Part shown: positions 27,856 to 36,744 of the stretch, in pieces
Layout: each line of letters opens with the position of its first letter
Numbering within the stretch: the first letter of the stretch is position 1
Assembly (NCBI GenBank): GCA_029263415.1
Contig: JAJCXN010000009.1
Location: forward strand, 248,001-312,000
DNA length: 64,000 nucleotides
Direction: 5' to 3'
From: Acidobacteriota bacterium
GTDB taxonomy: Bacteria; Acidobacteriota; Thermoanaerobaculia; Multivoradales; Multivoraceae
Translations under genes and position numbers: made by a program
Notes under the pieces: model-generated
The model's input: the letters and a program-made list of their open reading frames with translations, nothing else
Databases searched by the model: none
Told to the model about the DNA's origin: nothing

Positions 27856-27883
27856 TTTACTTCTACCGGTCGGTCGGTAGAAT
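27856..27883 (+). promoter_or_regulatory. likely promoter of the TetR regulator gene with embedded operator
   Basis: TTTACT (27856-27861) and TAGAAT (27878-27883) are separated by 16 bp and read toward the TetR gene at 27973. An inverted repeat TTCTACCG / CGGTAGAA (27861-27868 and 27875-27882, 6-bp centre) fills the spacer and covers the -10. A repressor bound here would block RNA polymerase, which fits autoregulation by the TetR protein. Confidence 0.5.
27861..27882. promoter_or_regulatory. candidate TetR operator
   Basis: Perfect 8-bp arms TTCTACCG and CGGTAGAA flank GTCGGT. Read on the minus strand the core is CTACCGACCGACCGGTAG. It is 91 bp upstream of the TetR start and 59 bp upstream of the glyA start, so it could affect both genes. 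No experimental motif is claimed. Confidence 0.55.
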
Positions 27884-27972
27884 TGGCATAGCATCCGAGA
27901 GGTCAATCTCGACCCTCTGTGCTTCTGCTGGTTCCAATCCGGTTCCGATCTACTGTGAGAGTCTAGCCTGCC

Positions 27973-28647
27973 ATGGCGCCTACACCTGACACCGTTTCCA
28001 AAGAAGACAAGTCACCAGACTCGGCGGCAATGCCTAGCGCTGGGGAGAGCAGTGTTGACTCAGACAAGACCCGGACTATCTTTCGCGTCGCTGCTCGCAT
28101 CTTTTCCGAGCGCGGCTTTCATGCAACCTCCATCAACGAGATTGCAGAAGCCGTCCAGCTCACCAAAGCCGGGCTCTACTACTACATCAAGGGCAAGGGC
28201 GACCTGCTCTTCCGCATCATGGACCATGCCATGGAAACCATCGAAGAACAGGTGGTCAGTGCGGCCGAGAAAGAAACCGATCCAGAACGCAGGCTCGAAG
28301 CGGTCGTTCGTAAGCACGCGGCGCTGGTGACACAGCCGGCCAGTGCACCTTTCGCTATCCTTGTCGACGAACTCAGCGGCCTGGCACCCGAGTTGCGTGA
28401 GAAGATCGCAGCGCGGCAAAAACGTTACGTTGATTTCATCCGCCAAACGCTGCATCAGCTCGAAGATGATGGCAAGCTCCGCCCGAATGTTGATTGCTTG
28501 GCAGCCTCCTATGCACTCCTCGGCATGGTCTTGTGGAGTTCGCGCTGGTACCGCCAGGGTGGCAAGCTCGACTCCGACCAAGTCGCCGACCAATTGGCTG
28601 CAATGGCGCTCAATGGGCTACTCAAGCAACCGGCGCCGGCTGCTTAG
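27973..28647 (+). CDS. TetR/AcrR-family transcriptional regulator
   Basis: 224-aa DNA-binding repressor. A charged N-terminal extension of about 30 residues precedes the TetR helix-turn-helix: TIFRVAARIFSERGFHATSINEIAEAV, then LTKAGLYYYIKGKGDLL as recognition helix and following segment. The C-terminal part is a helical ligand-binding domain (LDELSGLAPELREKI, YALLGMVLWSSRWY). It is followed after 74 bp by etfB, etfA and etfD, so a role in control of acyl-CoA or fatty-acid oxidation, with an acyl-CoA ligand as in FadR-like and KstR-like TetR proteins, is a reasonable inference. A good operator candidate lies in its own promoter. Confidence 0.9.
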   Translation: MAPTPDTVSKEDKSPDSAAMPSAGESSVDSDKTRTIFRVAARIFSERGFHATSINEIAEAVQLTKAGLYYYIKGKGDLLFRIMDHAMETIEEQVVSAAEKETDPERRLEAVVRKHAALVTQPASAPFAILVDELSGLAPELREKIAARQKRYVDFIRQTLHQLEDDGKLRPNVDCLAASYALLGMVLWSSRWYRQGGKLDSDQVADQLAAMALNGLLKQPAPAA

Positions 28648-28721
28648 ACTCAAACCCGACGTTCAAACTCGACTTCAATCTCAAAATAGACAGCAACGAC
28701 TCATCGCGGAGACCAACTGAA

Positions 28722-29525
28722 ATGAAGATCCTCGTCTGCATCAAGCAGATCCTCGACCCTGACATGCCGGCTCGTGACTTTAAGGTCAACGCCGAAACGA
28801 AGGAAGCAGAACGTGGGGGAGCCAATCTGGTGACCAACATTTTCTGCGAGAACGCACTCGAAACCGCGCTCCAGATCAAAGAGAAGACTTCAGGCAAGGT
28901 GACAGCACTGTCCTACGGTACCGATGACACCGAAGACTCGCTGCGCAAGGCGCTAGCGATGACGGTCGATGAAGCAGCTCTAATCCTGCGCGAGGGTGAC
29001 TCCAACCCGGATGCCGAAGCAGTAGCGAAGGTGCTCGCCGCTGCGATCACCAAGCTCGGAGAGTTCGACTTGATCCTCATGGGGCGCGAATCCGGTGACT
29101 GGGGAGTCGGCCAAACCGGTGGTCTCCTGGCTGAGGAACTCGGCTTACCCTCCCTCGCCTTCGTCGATTCGATCGAGGCAAATGACGGCACCCTGACAAT
29201 GCGTCGCCAAACGGACAGCGGCACCGAGACTGCCACTGTCACCGGGCCTGCGCTGGCATTGATCACCAACAACGAATTCAACGTCCCGCGCATCCCCAAA
29301 ACCCGCGATGTGATGATGTCTTACCGCAAACCCCTCGAGAAGTTTTCGCTCGCCGACATCGGCCTGAGCGCTGAGGATGTCAGCGGCTCCTCCTTCTATG
29401 AAGTCACGGACCTCTCGATCCCAACCAAGGATGTCCAGTGCGAGTTTGTCGAGGGCGATTCGATCGACGAAAAGATCGGTGTTCTCGCCTCGAAGATTCA
29501 ACCCGTGGTTGCGGCCAACTCCTAA
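28722..29525 (+). CDS. etfB: electron transfer flavoprotein subunit beta
   Basis: Small subunit of the ETF heterodimer that accepts electrons from acyl-CoA and other dehydrogenases. 267 aa from ATG 28722; the longer open frame upstream overlaps the TetR gene and has no ETF character. The N-terminus MKILVCIKQILDPD is typical, as are the adenine-nucleotide contacts around TDDTEDSLRKALAMTVDEA, MGRESGDWGVGQTGGLLAEELGLP and the C-terminal NVPRIPKTRDVM(M) segment. Next gene after 36 bp is etfA. The beta-alpha order with a membrane oxidoreductase downstream defines a complete ETF-to-quinone pathway. Confidence 0.96.
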   Translation: MKILVCIKQILDPDMPARDFKVNAETKEAERGGANLVTNIFCENALETALQIKEKTSGKVTALSYGTDDTEDSLRKALAMTVDEAALILREGDSNPDAEAVAKVLAAAITKLGEFDLILMGRESGDWGVGQTGGLLAEELGLPSLAFVDSIEANDGTLTMRRQTDSGTETATVTGPALALITNNEFNVPRIPKTRDVMMSYRKPLEKFSLADIGLSAEDVSGSSFYEVTDLSIPTKDVQCEFVEGDSIDEKIGVLASKIQPVVAANS

Positions 29526-29561
29526 GCTCCCGAGCAGCAAAGAAAGTACAAAGGTATTTCA

Positions 29562-30527
29562 ATGAGCAATGTCATCGTCGTTCTCTTCGGCAACAACGGC
29601 TGGGATCGGTCCGCTGAAGGTGCTGCTGGTACCGGCCAGCGCTTGGCCCAATCCACCGGCGGCAACCTGAATGTCGTCTTCCTAGGCGACGCATCTAAAG
29701 AAGCCAGGGACGGGGCGGCAGCCTGCGCAGCGTCGGTGGTTGTGGTCAATCAACCAGAACTGGCCGAGTACCAACCCGAAGCCGCGCTCGAGGCGGCCCA
29801 AAAGGCATGTGCAGAGATCTCCGACACAAGCGTCGTGTTGTTTGGCAACGACACCTACAGCCAAGAACTGGTGCCGCGCCTCGCGCATCGGCTCGGCGGG
29901 TGCTCGTTGGCTGATGTTCAAGGCGTCACTGCAGACGGTGGCCAGGTCTTAGCGACCCGCTCGGCGTATGGCGGCAAGGCGATGTCGACCTACTCGATGA
30001 AAAAGACGCCGGTTGTGCTGTGGGTCCGAGCTCGCGCCATGGATCCGGCGACCCCAGGCGCTGGTGGTTCGCTGGAGGAGAAGGCCTACGAGCTGGCCAC
30101 ACCCCGCCTTACCATCACCAGCCGAGATGTGCTTGAGAGCGAAGGCCCGAGCTTGGAAGATGCATCCATCATTGTTTCCGGCGGCCGTGGCCTGGGTGGT
30201 CCTGAGGCGTTCGAGAACGAGCTCAAGGGTCTGGCAACAGCGATGCACGCAGTCCAAGGTGCGTCCCGCGCCGCGTGTGATGCTGGTTGGGTGCCGCCCA
30301 ACTGGCAAGTGGGCCAGACCGGCAAGAAGGTTGCTCCGGAGCTCTACCTTGCAATCGCGATCTCTGGTGCCAGCCAGCACTTGCTGGGCATGGGCGACTC
30401 CAAAATGATCGCCGCTATCAACACGGACCCGGATGCCCCGATCTTCAAGCACTGCAGCTTCGGTATTGTTGAGGACTACAAGAACGTGGTGGCGCCTTTG
30501 ACGGAGAAGCTCAACTCCATGGGTTGA
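29562..30527 (+). CDS. etfA: electron transfer flavoprotein subunit alpha
   Basis: Large ETF subunit that binds the redox-active FAD. 321 aa, ATG 29562. The C-terminal FAD domain has IIVSGGRGLGGPEAFEN, VGASRA-like QGASRAACDAGWVPPNWQVG, GQTGKKVAPELYLAIAISGASQHLLGM and INTDPDAPIFKHCSFGIVEDY, all standard signatures. The N-terminal half (VIVVLFGNNGWDRSAEGAA) is the Rossmann-like domain shared with EtfB. It lies between etfB and the membrane Fe-S protein gene, with spacers of 36 and 63 bp. Confidence 0.96.
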   Translation: MSNVIVVLFGNNGWDRSAEGAAGTGQRLAQSTGGNLNVVFLGDASKEARDGAAACAASVVVVNQPELAEYQPEAALEAAQKACAEISDTSVVLFGNDTYSQELVPRLAHRLGGCSLADVQGVTADGGQVLATRSAYGGKAMSTYSMKKTPVVLWVRARAMDPATPGAGGSLEEKAYELATPRLTITSRDVLESEGPSLEDASIIVSGGRGLGGPEAFENELKGLATAMHAVQGASRAACDAGWVPPNWQVGQTGKKVAPELYLAIAISGASQHLLGMGDSKMIAAINTDPDAPIFKHCSFGIVEDYKNVVAPLTEKLNSMG

Positions 30528-30590
30528 TCCGGTAGCGCTTTGCTCCAGCGCACCGCTTAGAACGCATCTCACCAACTCGAAGGAAGTCCT

Positions 30591-32720
30591 ATGTCCTCAA
30601 TCCCAGCCGGTGTACCGACTCGCGAGATCTACTGGAACGTTCCGTTTCACGACCTTCTCTACGTGTTCTTGGTTCCGACTCTGGCGATTGCGGCTTGGGG
30701 CGTCTATCGGCGGGTCCGCTTGTGGAGGGCCGGCCAGCCGATCCTGCGCTTTGATCGGCTAGGCGAGCGCTTGGATCTCTTCGTCAAGGACGTCTTGGCG
30801 CAAGGCCGGGTGGTGCGCAGCAGCTATGCCGCGTTCTTTCATACCGGCTTGGTGATCGGTTTCTTGGTGTTGTTCGCAGCGACTACGGTGGTCGCGATCC
30901 AAGCAGACCTGAAGATCCCGATCATGCAGGGGCCGTTCTATCTGTTCTTTCAATCGCTGACCGTCGACCTGTTTGGCCTCTACGTTTTGGTCGGTTGCGC
31001 CATGGCTGGGTACCGGCGGTGGAAGACCAAGCCCGCCAAGTTGGTTTACACCGACGAGGCCACGCGCCTGGTGCTGTTGATTGGGGTGATATCGCTCACC
31101 GGATTCTTGTGCGAAGGCTGGCGGATTGCGGTGACCGACGATCCGTGGGGTGGCTGGTCGCCGGTCGGATTCGTTTTCGCTGCAGCGTCTGACTCAATGA
31201 TGAGCGACAGCCTGATGAAGACTTTGCACACAGGAACCTGGTGGTTCCACATGGCGTTGTCGTTTGGTTTCGTCGCCTGGGCGCCTTACACCAAGATGCT
31301 GCACGTGCTGACCTCGCCGCTCAACATCTTCACTGCCAACCTCGACGGCTATGGAGCGAGCCTCAAACCGCTCGACTTCGAAAAGGCCGAGCGTCTGGGC
31401 GTGAACGCGTTGACCGATTTCACCTGGAAGGACTTGCTCGATCTCGACGCATGCACTGAGTGCGGTCGGTGCACCGCCGTTTGCCCGGCGAACACCGTCG
31501 GCAAGACGCTGTCTCCGCGCGACATCATCCTCGATCTGCGCGAGCTGATGCACAACAATGCGCCTGCGCTGCTGACCACGCTCGGCGCCAACGGAGCCGG
31601 CACGAAGGGCGCTGACTCTTCCGCGCCCGCTGGTGCAATCGACGCAGCGGCAACGCTGCCCCCTGTCATTCGCGAAGGCACACCGCTTGACCCCGAGGCG
31701 CTCTTTTCATGCACCACCTGTGCAGCGTGCATGGAAGCATGCCCGGTGCACATCGAGCAGCTACCGAAGATCATCGACGCTCGCCGTTATCTGGTGATGG
31801 AAGAAGCGGAGTTCCCCGAGGGAATGATGAATGCGATCACTTCGCTCGAGAGTCGGCAGCATCCATTCCCTGGGACCCAGTTCAACCGCACTGACTGGGC
31901 CGAGGGCCTTGGACTCGACGTCCTGGGCGACATGGAAGATCCCACCGAAGCCGAAGTGGTTTTCTGGGTAGGTTGCGGCGGTGCACTGGTTGAGCGGAAC
32001 CGATCCACCGTGCGCGCGACCGCAAAGTTGCTCAAACGAGCGGGAGTCAAGTTCGCAATCCTCGGTCGCGAAGAGTCCTGCACCGGTGATCCGGCACGCC
32101 GCATCGGCAACGAGTTCTTGTACGAGATGTTGGCAAAAGGCAATGTCGAGACCCTGAACAAATACGGCACCAAGCAAATCGTCACCTCATGCCCACACTG
32201 CTTCAACAGCTTCAAGAACGAGTATCCACAATTCGGTGGCGACTATCAGGTGCACCACCACAGCCAGTACTTACAAGAGTTGGTTGAAGACGGTCGATTG
32301 CTCAACGGCAAAGACGACGTTGAAAAGAAGCTTGATCGCAAGGTCGTCTACCACGACCCATGCTACTTAGGCCGCCACAACGGTGAGTACAAAGCACCTC
32401 GCGCGTTGCTTGATGGCGCCCTCAACACCAAGCGGGAAGAGGTCGCTCGCAGCGGCCGCGACTCCTTCTGCTGCGGCGGCGGCGGCGGCATGATGTACAT
32501 CGACGAGAAGCCGGACCAGCGGGTCAACCAGGAGCGCGCCTCACAGCTGCTCGAGAGCGGCGCTGACACCGTCGCTGTTGGTTGTCCGTTCTGCGCCACC
32601 ATGCTCGAGGATGGCGTTAACGCTCGTAAGGGAGATCGCGAAGTGAGCGTGATGGACATCGCCGAGCTGTTGCTCGAAGCCGCAGGCGACGACGAGGCCT
32701 CAGCCCCTGTCGCGGAGTAG
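30591..32720 (+). CDS. etfD: membrane ETF:quinone oxidoreductase (FadF/EtfD-type Fe-S protein)
   Basis: 709-aa protein that most likely passes electrons from EtfAB to the quinone pool. Four to five N-terminal helices of NarI type (to about residue 250) are followed by two 4Fe-4S motifs, CTECGRCTAVCP (about 285) and CTTCAACMEACP (about 370), and two Cys-rich CCG domains: VGCGGALVERNRS with ESCTGDPARR and SCPHC, then HDPCYLGRHNGEY with FCCGGGGGMMYIDE and GCPFC. This plan matches FadF of Bacillus and EtfD (Rv0338c) of Mycobacterium, for which an ETF:menaquinone role has been shown or proposed. HdrD/GlpC-like proteins are the alternative, but the etfBA neighbours favour EtfD. Confidence 0.9.
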   Translation: MSSIPAGVPTREIYWNVPFHDLLYVFLVPTLAIAAWGVYRRVRLWRAGQPILRFDRLGERLDLFVKDVLAQGRVVRSSYAAFFHTGLVIGFLVLFAATTVVAIQADLKIPIMQGPFYLFFQSLTVDLFGLYVLVGCAMAGYRRWKTKPAKLVYTDEATRLVLLIGVISLTGFLCEGWRIAVTDDPWGGWSPVGFVFAAASDSMMSDSLMKTLHTGTWWFHMALSFGFVAWAPYTKMLHVLTSPLNIFTANLDGYGASLKPLDFEKAERLGVNALTDFTWKDLLDLDACTECGRCTAVCPANTVGKTLSPRDIILDLRELMHNNAPALLTTLGANGAGTKGADSSAPAGAIDAAATLPPVIREGTPLDPEALFSCTTCAACMEACPVHIEQLPKIIDARRYLVMEEAEFPEGMMNAITSLESRQHPFPGTQFNRTDWAEGLGLDVLGDMEDPTEAEVVFWVGCGGALVERNRSTVRATAKLLKRAGVKFAILGREESCTGDPARRIGNEFLYEMLAKGNVETLNKYGTKQIVTSCPHCFNSFKNEYPQFGGDYQVHHHSQYLQELVEDGRLLNGKDDVEKKLDRKVVYHDPCYLGRHNGEYKAPRALLDGALNTKREEVARSGRDSFCCGGGGGMMYIDEKPDQRVNQERASQLLESGADTVAVGCPFCATMLEDGVNARKGDREVSVMDIAELLLEAAGDDEASAPVAE

Positions 32721-32742
32721 GCTGCCCGCGGACGAGCGCGGT

Positions 32743-33969
32743 TTGCGCACGCTTGCAGTCTCTTGCGCTGTCATAGCGCTGAGTTCACTTGCCCTCGGCT
32801 GCTCGCCAATTGAGCCATCGGAAGAGGGTCGCGGGGGTTCTAGCAAGCAGGACCTGCTCTATGTCTGGGCTTTCGATAGCGATAAGCAGAGCAGTGACTT
32901 CCTCGCCGTGGTCCAGGCCGACGCAGACGCTGATGACTATGGCGAGGTGATCGAGACGGTGCCGGTCGGCCTAGCCGGTGGAGCACACCACACCGAACAT
33001 CGCATGCCTGACGACAAGATCTTCTTCGCCAATGCCTTTGCTGGAGGCACCACCTTCCTGTTTGATGCGGGAGGTCCTGGCACACCACGCATTGCGGGTT
33101 CGTTTCGTAGTCGAGCCTCTTTCACTTTCCCGCACAGCTTCGAGCGGCTACCCAGCGGCAACGTGCTCGCGACGTTTCAGAATCTCGGTGAAGGCAATGT
33201 ACTGGCTGGCGGATTGGTGGAGCTTGATGCAGCGGGGAAGTTTGTCCGTGGCAGCGAGGCAGCGGATCCTGCGGATCCGGAGTTGCGCCCCTATAGCTTG
33301 GTGATCCTGCCTAAGATCGATCGAGTTGTGAGCACCACAGCGGACATGCGCGGCCAGCTACGTGCGACCTCAATTCAGGTGTGGCGATTGTCGGATCTTC
33401 AACTACTGAAGACGATTCAGCTACCGTCCGGAGAGCGCGGCGATGAGAATGTGATGCCTGCTGAGCCCCGTGCCTTGCCCGACGGAGAGACCGTGATCGT
33501 CAACAGCTTCTCGTGCGGCCTTTTCATGCTGAGCGAACTCGACAGCCTGGAACCACAGGCCCGCTACCTCAGGAACTTCCCATACCAGCCGCCACACCGT
33601 TGCGCCTTAGCGGTTCTTGCTGGGTCTTTCTGGATTCAAACTGTACCGACCAGCGAAGCTTTGGTCAGCCTCGACCTGAGCGACCCCACAGCACCCACGG
33701 TCGTCCAGGAGCTGAAGCTCGGTGAGGACTATCGCCCGCATTGGATCTCTGCCGATCAGACCCAAAACAGAATCGTTGCGACCGGCCGGGGCGCGATGGA
33801 ACATCGAGTGGTCTTGGTCAGCCTCGATCCTAAGACCGGAAGAATGACGATTGCACCCAACGGCGGAGGCGACCTTGCGGGCAGTGCTGGCATCCGGTTC
33901 GACCGCACCGATTGGCCGCACGGCTCCACTGGCCCAGCAACCCCACATGGAGCGCTCTACCGCCACTGA
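32743..33969 (+). CDS. lipoprotein related to selenium-binding protein (SBP56)-type beta-propellers
   Basis: 408-aa lipoprotein, TTG start, with signal peptide and lipobox LALGCSP near residues 16-22. The rest reads as a beta-propeller: repeated strand blocks ending in phrases such as GGTTFLFDAGGPGTP, LVSLDLSDPTAPTVV. Conserved His clusters HHTEH (about 83), FPHSFERLPSGNVLATF (about 130), PPHRCALAV and RPHWISAD resemble the metal-site histidines of the SBP56/methanethiol oxidase family, and the tail RTDWPHGSTGPATPHG is typical of it. Methanethiol oxidase activity is possible but not shown; a copper-binding structural role is equally open. It follows etfD by 22 bp, so it is likely cotranscribed. 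Confidence 0.75.
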   Translation: MRTLAVSCAVIALSSLALGCSPIEPSEEGRGGSSKQDLLYVWAFDSDKQSSDFLAVVQADADADDYGEVIETVPVGLAGGAHHTEHRMPDDKIFFANAFAGGTTFLFDAGGPGTPRIAGSFRSRASFTFPHSFERLPSGNVLATFQNLGEGNVLAGGLVELDAAGKFVRGSEAADPADPELRPYSLVILPKIDRVVSTTADMRGQLRATSIQVWRLSDLQLLKTIQLPSGERGDENVMPAEPRALPDGETVIVNSFSCGLFMLSELDSLEPQARYLRNFPYQPPHRCALAVLAGSFWIQTVPTSEALVSLDLSDPTAPTVVQELKLGEDYRPHWISADQTQNRIVATGRGAMEHRVVLVSLDPKTGRMTIAPNGGGDLAGSAGIRFDRTDWPHGSTGPATPHGALYRH

Positions 33970-34130
33970 CCGATCGCCGTCGGAACGGGTCTTGAGCCCC
34001 GGTCGGAGTTTTTCAAACCGATTGGCATCGTCCGGACCCAGCGGTTTCCGTCGCACGCGGCGGGTTCGCGGTTGGTCCCTCGGCAGACAAGACGAGCCGT
34101 GCGCTCGCTCGCGTTTCGCCTTGCGACGAC

Positions 34131-34159
34131 TTGCAAACAGCTGTCGGCAACCCTATAAT
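34131..34159 (+). promoter_or_regulatory. sigma70-type promoter of the SahR-like gene
   Basis: TTGCAA (34131-34136) and a perfect TATAAT (34154-34159) are spaced by 17 bp. Transcription would begin near 34166, at the left edge of the palindrome described next and about 23 nt before the ATG. Confidence 0.72.
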
Positions 34160-34165
34160 CCACAC

Positions 34166-34181
34166 ATCCGGATATCCGGAT
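34166..34181. promoter_or_regulatory. palindromic operator candidate for the SahR-like regulator
   Basis: ATCCGGATATCCGGAT is a perfect 16-bp palindrome made of two ATCCGGAT halves. It starts at the expected +1 of the upstream promoter and ends 7 nt before the ATG, so bound repressor would block both initiation and escape. It is the natural candidate target of the ArsR-type protein encoded directly downstream. Confidence 0.65.
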
Positions 34182-34188
34182 CTTTGCC

Positions 34189-35190
34189 ATGAACTCATTC
34201 CTGAATCACCTCGGCCTGCTTTCGGACGTCACCCGCTGTCGTCTGTTGCGAGCTGCCGAAACCGACGAGCTAACCGTGGGGGAGCTGTGCGCCGTCCTGG
34301 AGCTGCCACAGTCGACCGTCAGCCGGCATCTGAAGCAGCTGGGCGATCTGGGCTGGGTCCAACTCCGCAAAGAAGGCAGCCGCCGTTTCTACCGAGTCGA
34401 CCTAGAGCCCCTCGCTGCTCGCGAACGTCGGCTCTGGATGCTGCTGCGCAACGAGCTCAACGAAGATGACGCAGACTTTCGCGGCGATGCACGTCGCCTC
34501 CAGCGTGTGATCAACAAACGCCGAGCAGCCTCTCAAAGCTTCTTCTCCTCGGCGGCCTCAGAGTGGGATCGCTTACGCACGGACCTTTTTGGAGAACGCT
34601 TCGACCTGCTCGGGTTGCTGGGCTTGCTCGATCCTTCTTGGGTCATCGGCGACCTCGGGTGCGGTACAGGAACCATTGCAGCCACCTTAGCGCCGTTCGT
34701 TTCCAAAGTGATCGCGGTGGACTCTTCCACCGAGATGCTCGAAGTCGCTGGCGCCGCACTCAAGAACGAGGCCAACGTGGATCTGCGGGCAGGCGTTCTT
34801 GAACACTTGCCCATCGAAGACGCGACTCTCGATGCGGGCATCCTGTTCCTGGTTCTCCAGTACACAGCATCACCTAAAGCGGTGCTCTTCGAGGCACGTC
34901 GCGTGCTGAAGCCGGGCGCTCCGCTCCTGGTCGTCGACTTGATGAGCCACCAAGACGAAGAGCTTCGAGTCCGCATGGGTCACCAGCGGCTCGGATTCTC
35001 CCAGGAGTCCTTAGCGGCGGAGTTCGCGCGTGCCGGTTTCGATCCCATGCGATGGGTCGAGGTACCAACCCAACCCCGCACTAAGACAGGAGGCGTGACC
35101 CCGCCGCGGCTGTTCTCAACTAGCGCTAGAGCTCCTGAGACTGTTGCAGCGCGACGGCCACGCCCTACTGCAGTCTCGCCACCCGCTTAA
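34189..35190 (+). CDS. ArsR-type regulator fused to SAM-dependent methyltransferase (SahR-like)
   Basis: 333-aa two-domain protein. The N-terminal winged helix (about 1-90) is ArsR-like: LGLLSDVTRCRLLRAAE, LTVGELCAVLELPQSTVSRHLKQL, then the wing KEGSRRFYRVD. There are no metal-binding Cys pairs. The C-terminal part is a class I methyltransferase fold: VIGDLGCGTGTIAATL (motif I), IAVDSSTEMLEVA, LEHLPIEDATLDAGIL and LLVVDLMSH. Proteins of this make-up next to ahcY are the SahR regulators of the SAM/SAH cycle, with S-adenosylhomocysteine as likely ligand; true methyl transfer is doubtful. ahcY starts 81 bp downstream. The palindrome before the gene suggests self-repression. Confidence 0.85.
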   Translation: MNSFLNHLGLLSDVTRCRLLRAAETDELTVGELCAVLELPQSTVSRHLKQLGDLGWVQLRKEGSRRFYRVDLEPLAARERRLWMLLRNELNEDDADFRGDARRLQRVINKRRAASQSFFSSAASEWDRLRTDLFGERFDLLGLLGLLDPSWVIGDLGCGTGTIAATLAPFVSKVIAVDSSTEMLEVAGAALKNEANVDLRAGVLEHLPIEDATLDAGILFLVLQYTASPKAVLFEARRVLKPGAPLLVVDLMSHQDEELRVRMGHQRLGFSQESLAAEFARAGFDPMRWVEVPTQPRTKTGGVTPPRLFSTSARAPETVAARRPRPTAVSPPA

Positions 35191-35204
35191 TCATTTTGTT
35201 CGAC

Positions 35205-35228
35205 GAAGGATCGTTTGATCGTTCCTTC
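35205..35228. promoter_or_regulatory. imperfect inverted repeat before ahcY
   Basis: GAAGGA / TCCTTC arms enclose a direct repeat GATCGTT(T)GATCGTT, 44 bp before the ahcY ATG. It does not match the palindrome before the regulator gene and no SAH riboswitch fold was recognised. Role unknown; it may be a second operator or a leader hairpin. Confidence 0.3.
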
Positions 35229-35271
35229 ATTCACCGTTTCTCACTGACTCAACCGAAACCAAGGAGCACTC

Positions 35272-36744
35272 ATGGCAGTTGCCGAAGTACCAACCGCAGT
35301 TACAGCTGACTACAAAGTTCGAGACCTAAGCCTCGCAGTCCAAGGACGCAAGGAAATCACACTCGCCGAGCACGAAATGCCCGGCCTGATGGCATTGCGC
35401 GCTCAGTACAAGGACGAGCAGCCGCTTGCTGGCGCCCGCGTCACCGGCAGCCTTCACATGACCGTGCAAACCGCGGTTCTCATTGAGACATTGGTCGACC
35501 TCGGCGCACGAGTGCGCTGGGCATCGTGCAACATCTTCTCGACTCAAGACCCGGCCGCCGCCGCGGTTGCCGTTGGTCGACCTGATACTGGCGGAACCGT
35601 GGAGCAGCCAAATGGCGTGCCGGTGTTCGCATGGAAGGGCGAGACCCTCGAAGAGTACTGGTGGTGCACAGATCAAGCTTTGCGCTGGGACGGCGAAGAT
35701 GGCCCCACGCTGTTGGTCGACGACGGCGGCGACGCGACCCTGCTCATCCACAAGGGCGCTGACTACGAGGCGGCTGGTTCTGTTCCTGCGCACGATCCCA
35801 AGGACGGCGAAGAGTTCGGCATGATCCTTCAGGTCTTGCGCGCGCGTCTCATCGAAGACAACACGTACTTCACCCGCATGGCCTCCGTGCTGAAGGGCGT
35901 TTCTGAAGAGACCACCACGGGCGTCTTGCGCTTGAACCAGATGATGGAAGCAGGCACCTTGCGCTTTCCTGCAATCAACGTGAACGACTCGGTGACCAAG
36001 AGCAAGTTCGACAACGTATACGGTTGCCGCCACTCGTTGATCGATGGCCTAAACCGCGCGTCAGACGTCATGCTTTCCGGCAAAGTCGCTGTCGTTTGTG
36101 GCTATGGCGACGTTGGCAAGGGCTGCGCTCAGGCTCTCAAGGGTCAAGGTTGCCGCGTGGTTATTACCGAGATCGATCCAATCTGTGCCCTGCAGGCCGC
36201 GATGGAAGGCTACGAGGTCAACACCCTCGAGAACTTGATCTCAACCGCCGACGTTTTCGTCACCGCGACTGGCAACAAGGGTGTGATCACCGCCGATCAG
36301 ATGGCGCGCATGAAGGACAAGGCGATCGTCGGCAACATTGGCCACTTCGACAACGAGATCGAGATGGCGGAACTCGCCGACATGGAGGGCGTGGAGCGCA
36401 ACGAGATCAAGCCTCAGTTCGACGAGTGGCGCTTCCCGGACGGACACAGCGTCTTGGTTCTGGCCGAGGGCCGGCTCTTGAACTTGGGTTGTGCAACCGG
36501 GCACCCGAGCTTTGTGATGTCAACCTCGTTCACCAATCAGGTGCTGGCCCAGGTAGAGCTGCAGAAGAACACCGATCGTTATGAGAATCGGGTGTACCTG
36601 CTTCCGCGTCACCTCGACGAAGAAGTGGCCCGTCTACATCTCGGCAAGCTGGGCGTACAACTCACCGAACTGACCGATGAGCAATCCTCCTACGTCGGCA
36701 TTCCGAAGAACGGCCCGTACAAAGCAGATACCTACCGGTACTAG
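35272..36744 (+). CDS. ahcY: adenosylhomocysteinase
   Basis: Tetrameric NAD-dependent enzyme that splits S-adenosylhomocysteine into adenosine and homocysteine, relieving product inhibition of methyltransferases. Seen: [34 protein letters not shown], the substrate-binding [26 protein letters not shown], the NAD fold [28 protein letters not shown] and the C-terminal [10 protein letters not shown] that reaches into the neighbouring subunit. 490 aa includes the roughly 40-residue insert of the bacterial long form. A ribosome site AAGGAG lies just upstream of ATG 35272. It follows the SahR-like gene and ends before a strong hairpin. Confidence 0.97.
   Translation: MAVAEVPTAVTADYKVRDLSLAVQGRKEITLAEHEMPGLMALRAQYKDEQPLAGARVTGSLHMTVQTAVLIETLVDLGARVRWASCNIFSTQDPAAAAVAVGRPDTGGTVEQPNGVPVFAWKGETLEEYWWCTDQALRWDGEDGPTLLVDDGGDATLLIHKGADYEAAGSVPAHDPKDGEEFGMILQVLRARLIEDNTYFTRMASVLKGVSEETTTGVLRLNQMMEAGTLRFPAINVNDSVTKSKFDNVYGCRHSLIDGLNRASDVMLSGKVAVVCGYGDVGKGCAQALKGQGCRVVITEIDPICALQAAMEGYEVNTLENLISTADVFVTATGNKGVITADQMARMKDKAIVGNIGHFDNEIEMAELADMEGVERNEIKPQFDEWRFPDGHSVLVLAEGRLLNLGCATGHPSFVMSTSFTNQVLAQVELQKNTDRYENRVYLLPRHLDEEVARLHLGKLGVQLTELTDEQSSYVGIPKNGPYKADTYRY

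Noticed and set aside
35191-35271. SAH riboswitch before ahcY
   Set aside because: The 81-bp region lacks the conserved core; only an imperfect inverted repeat is present.
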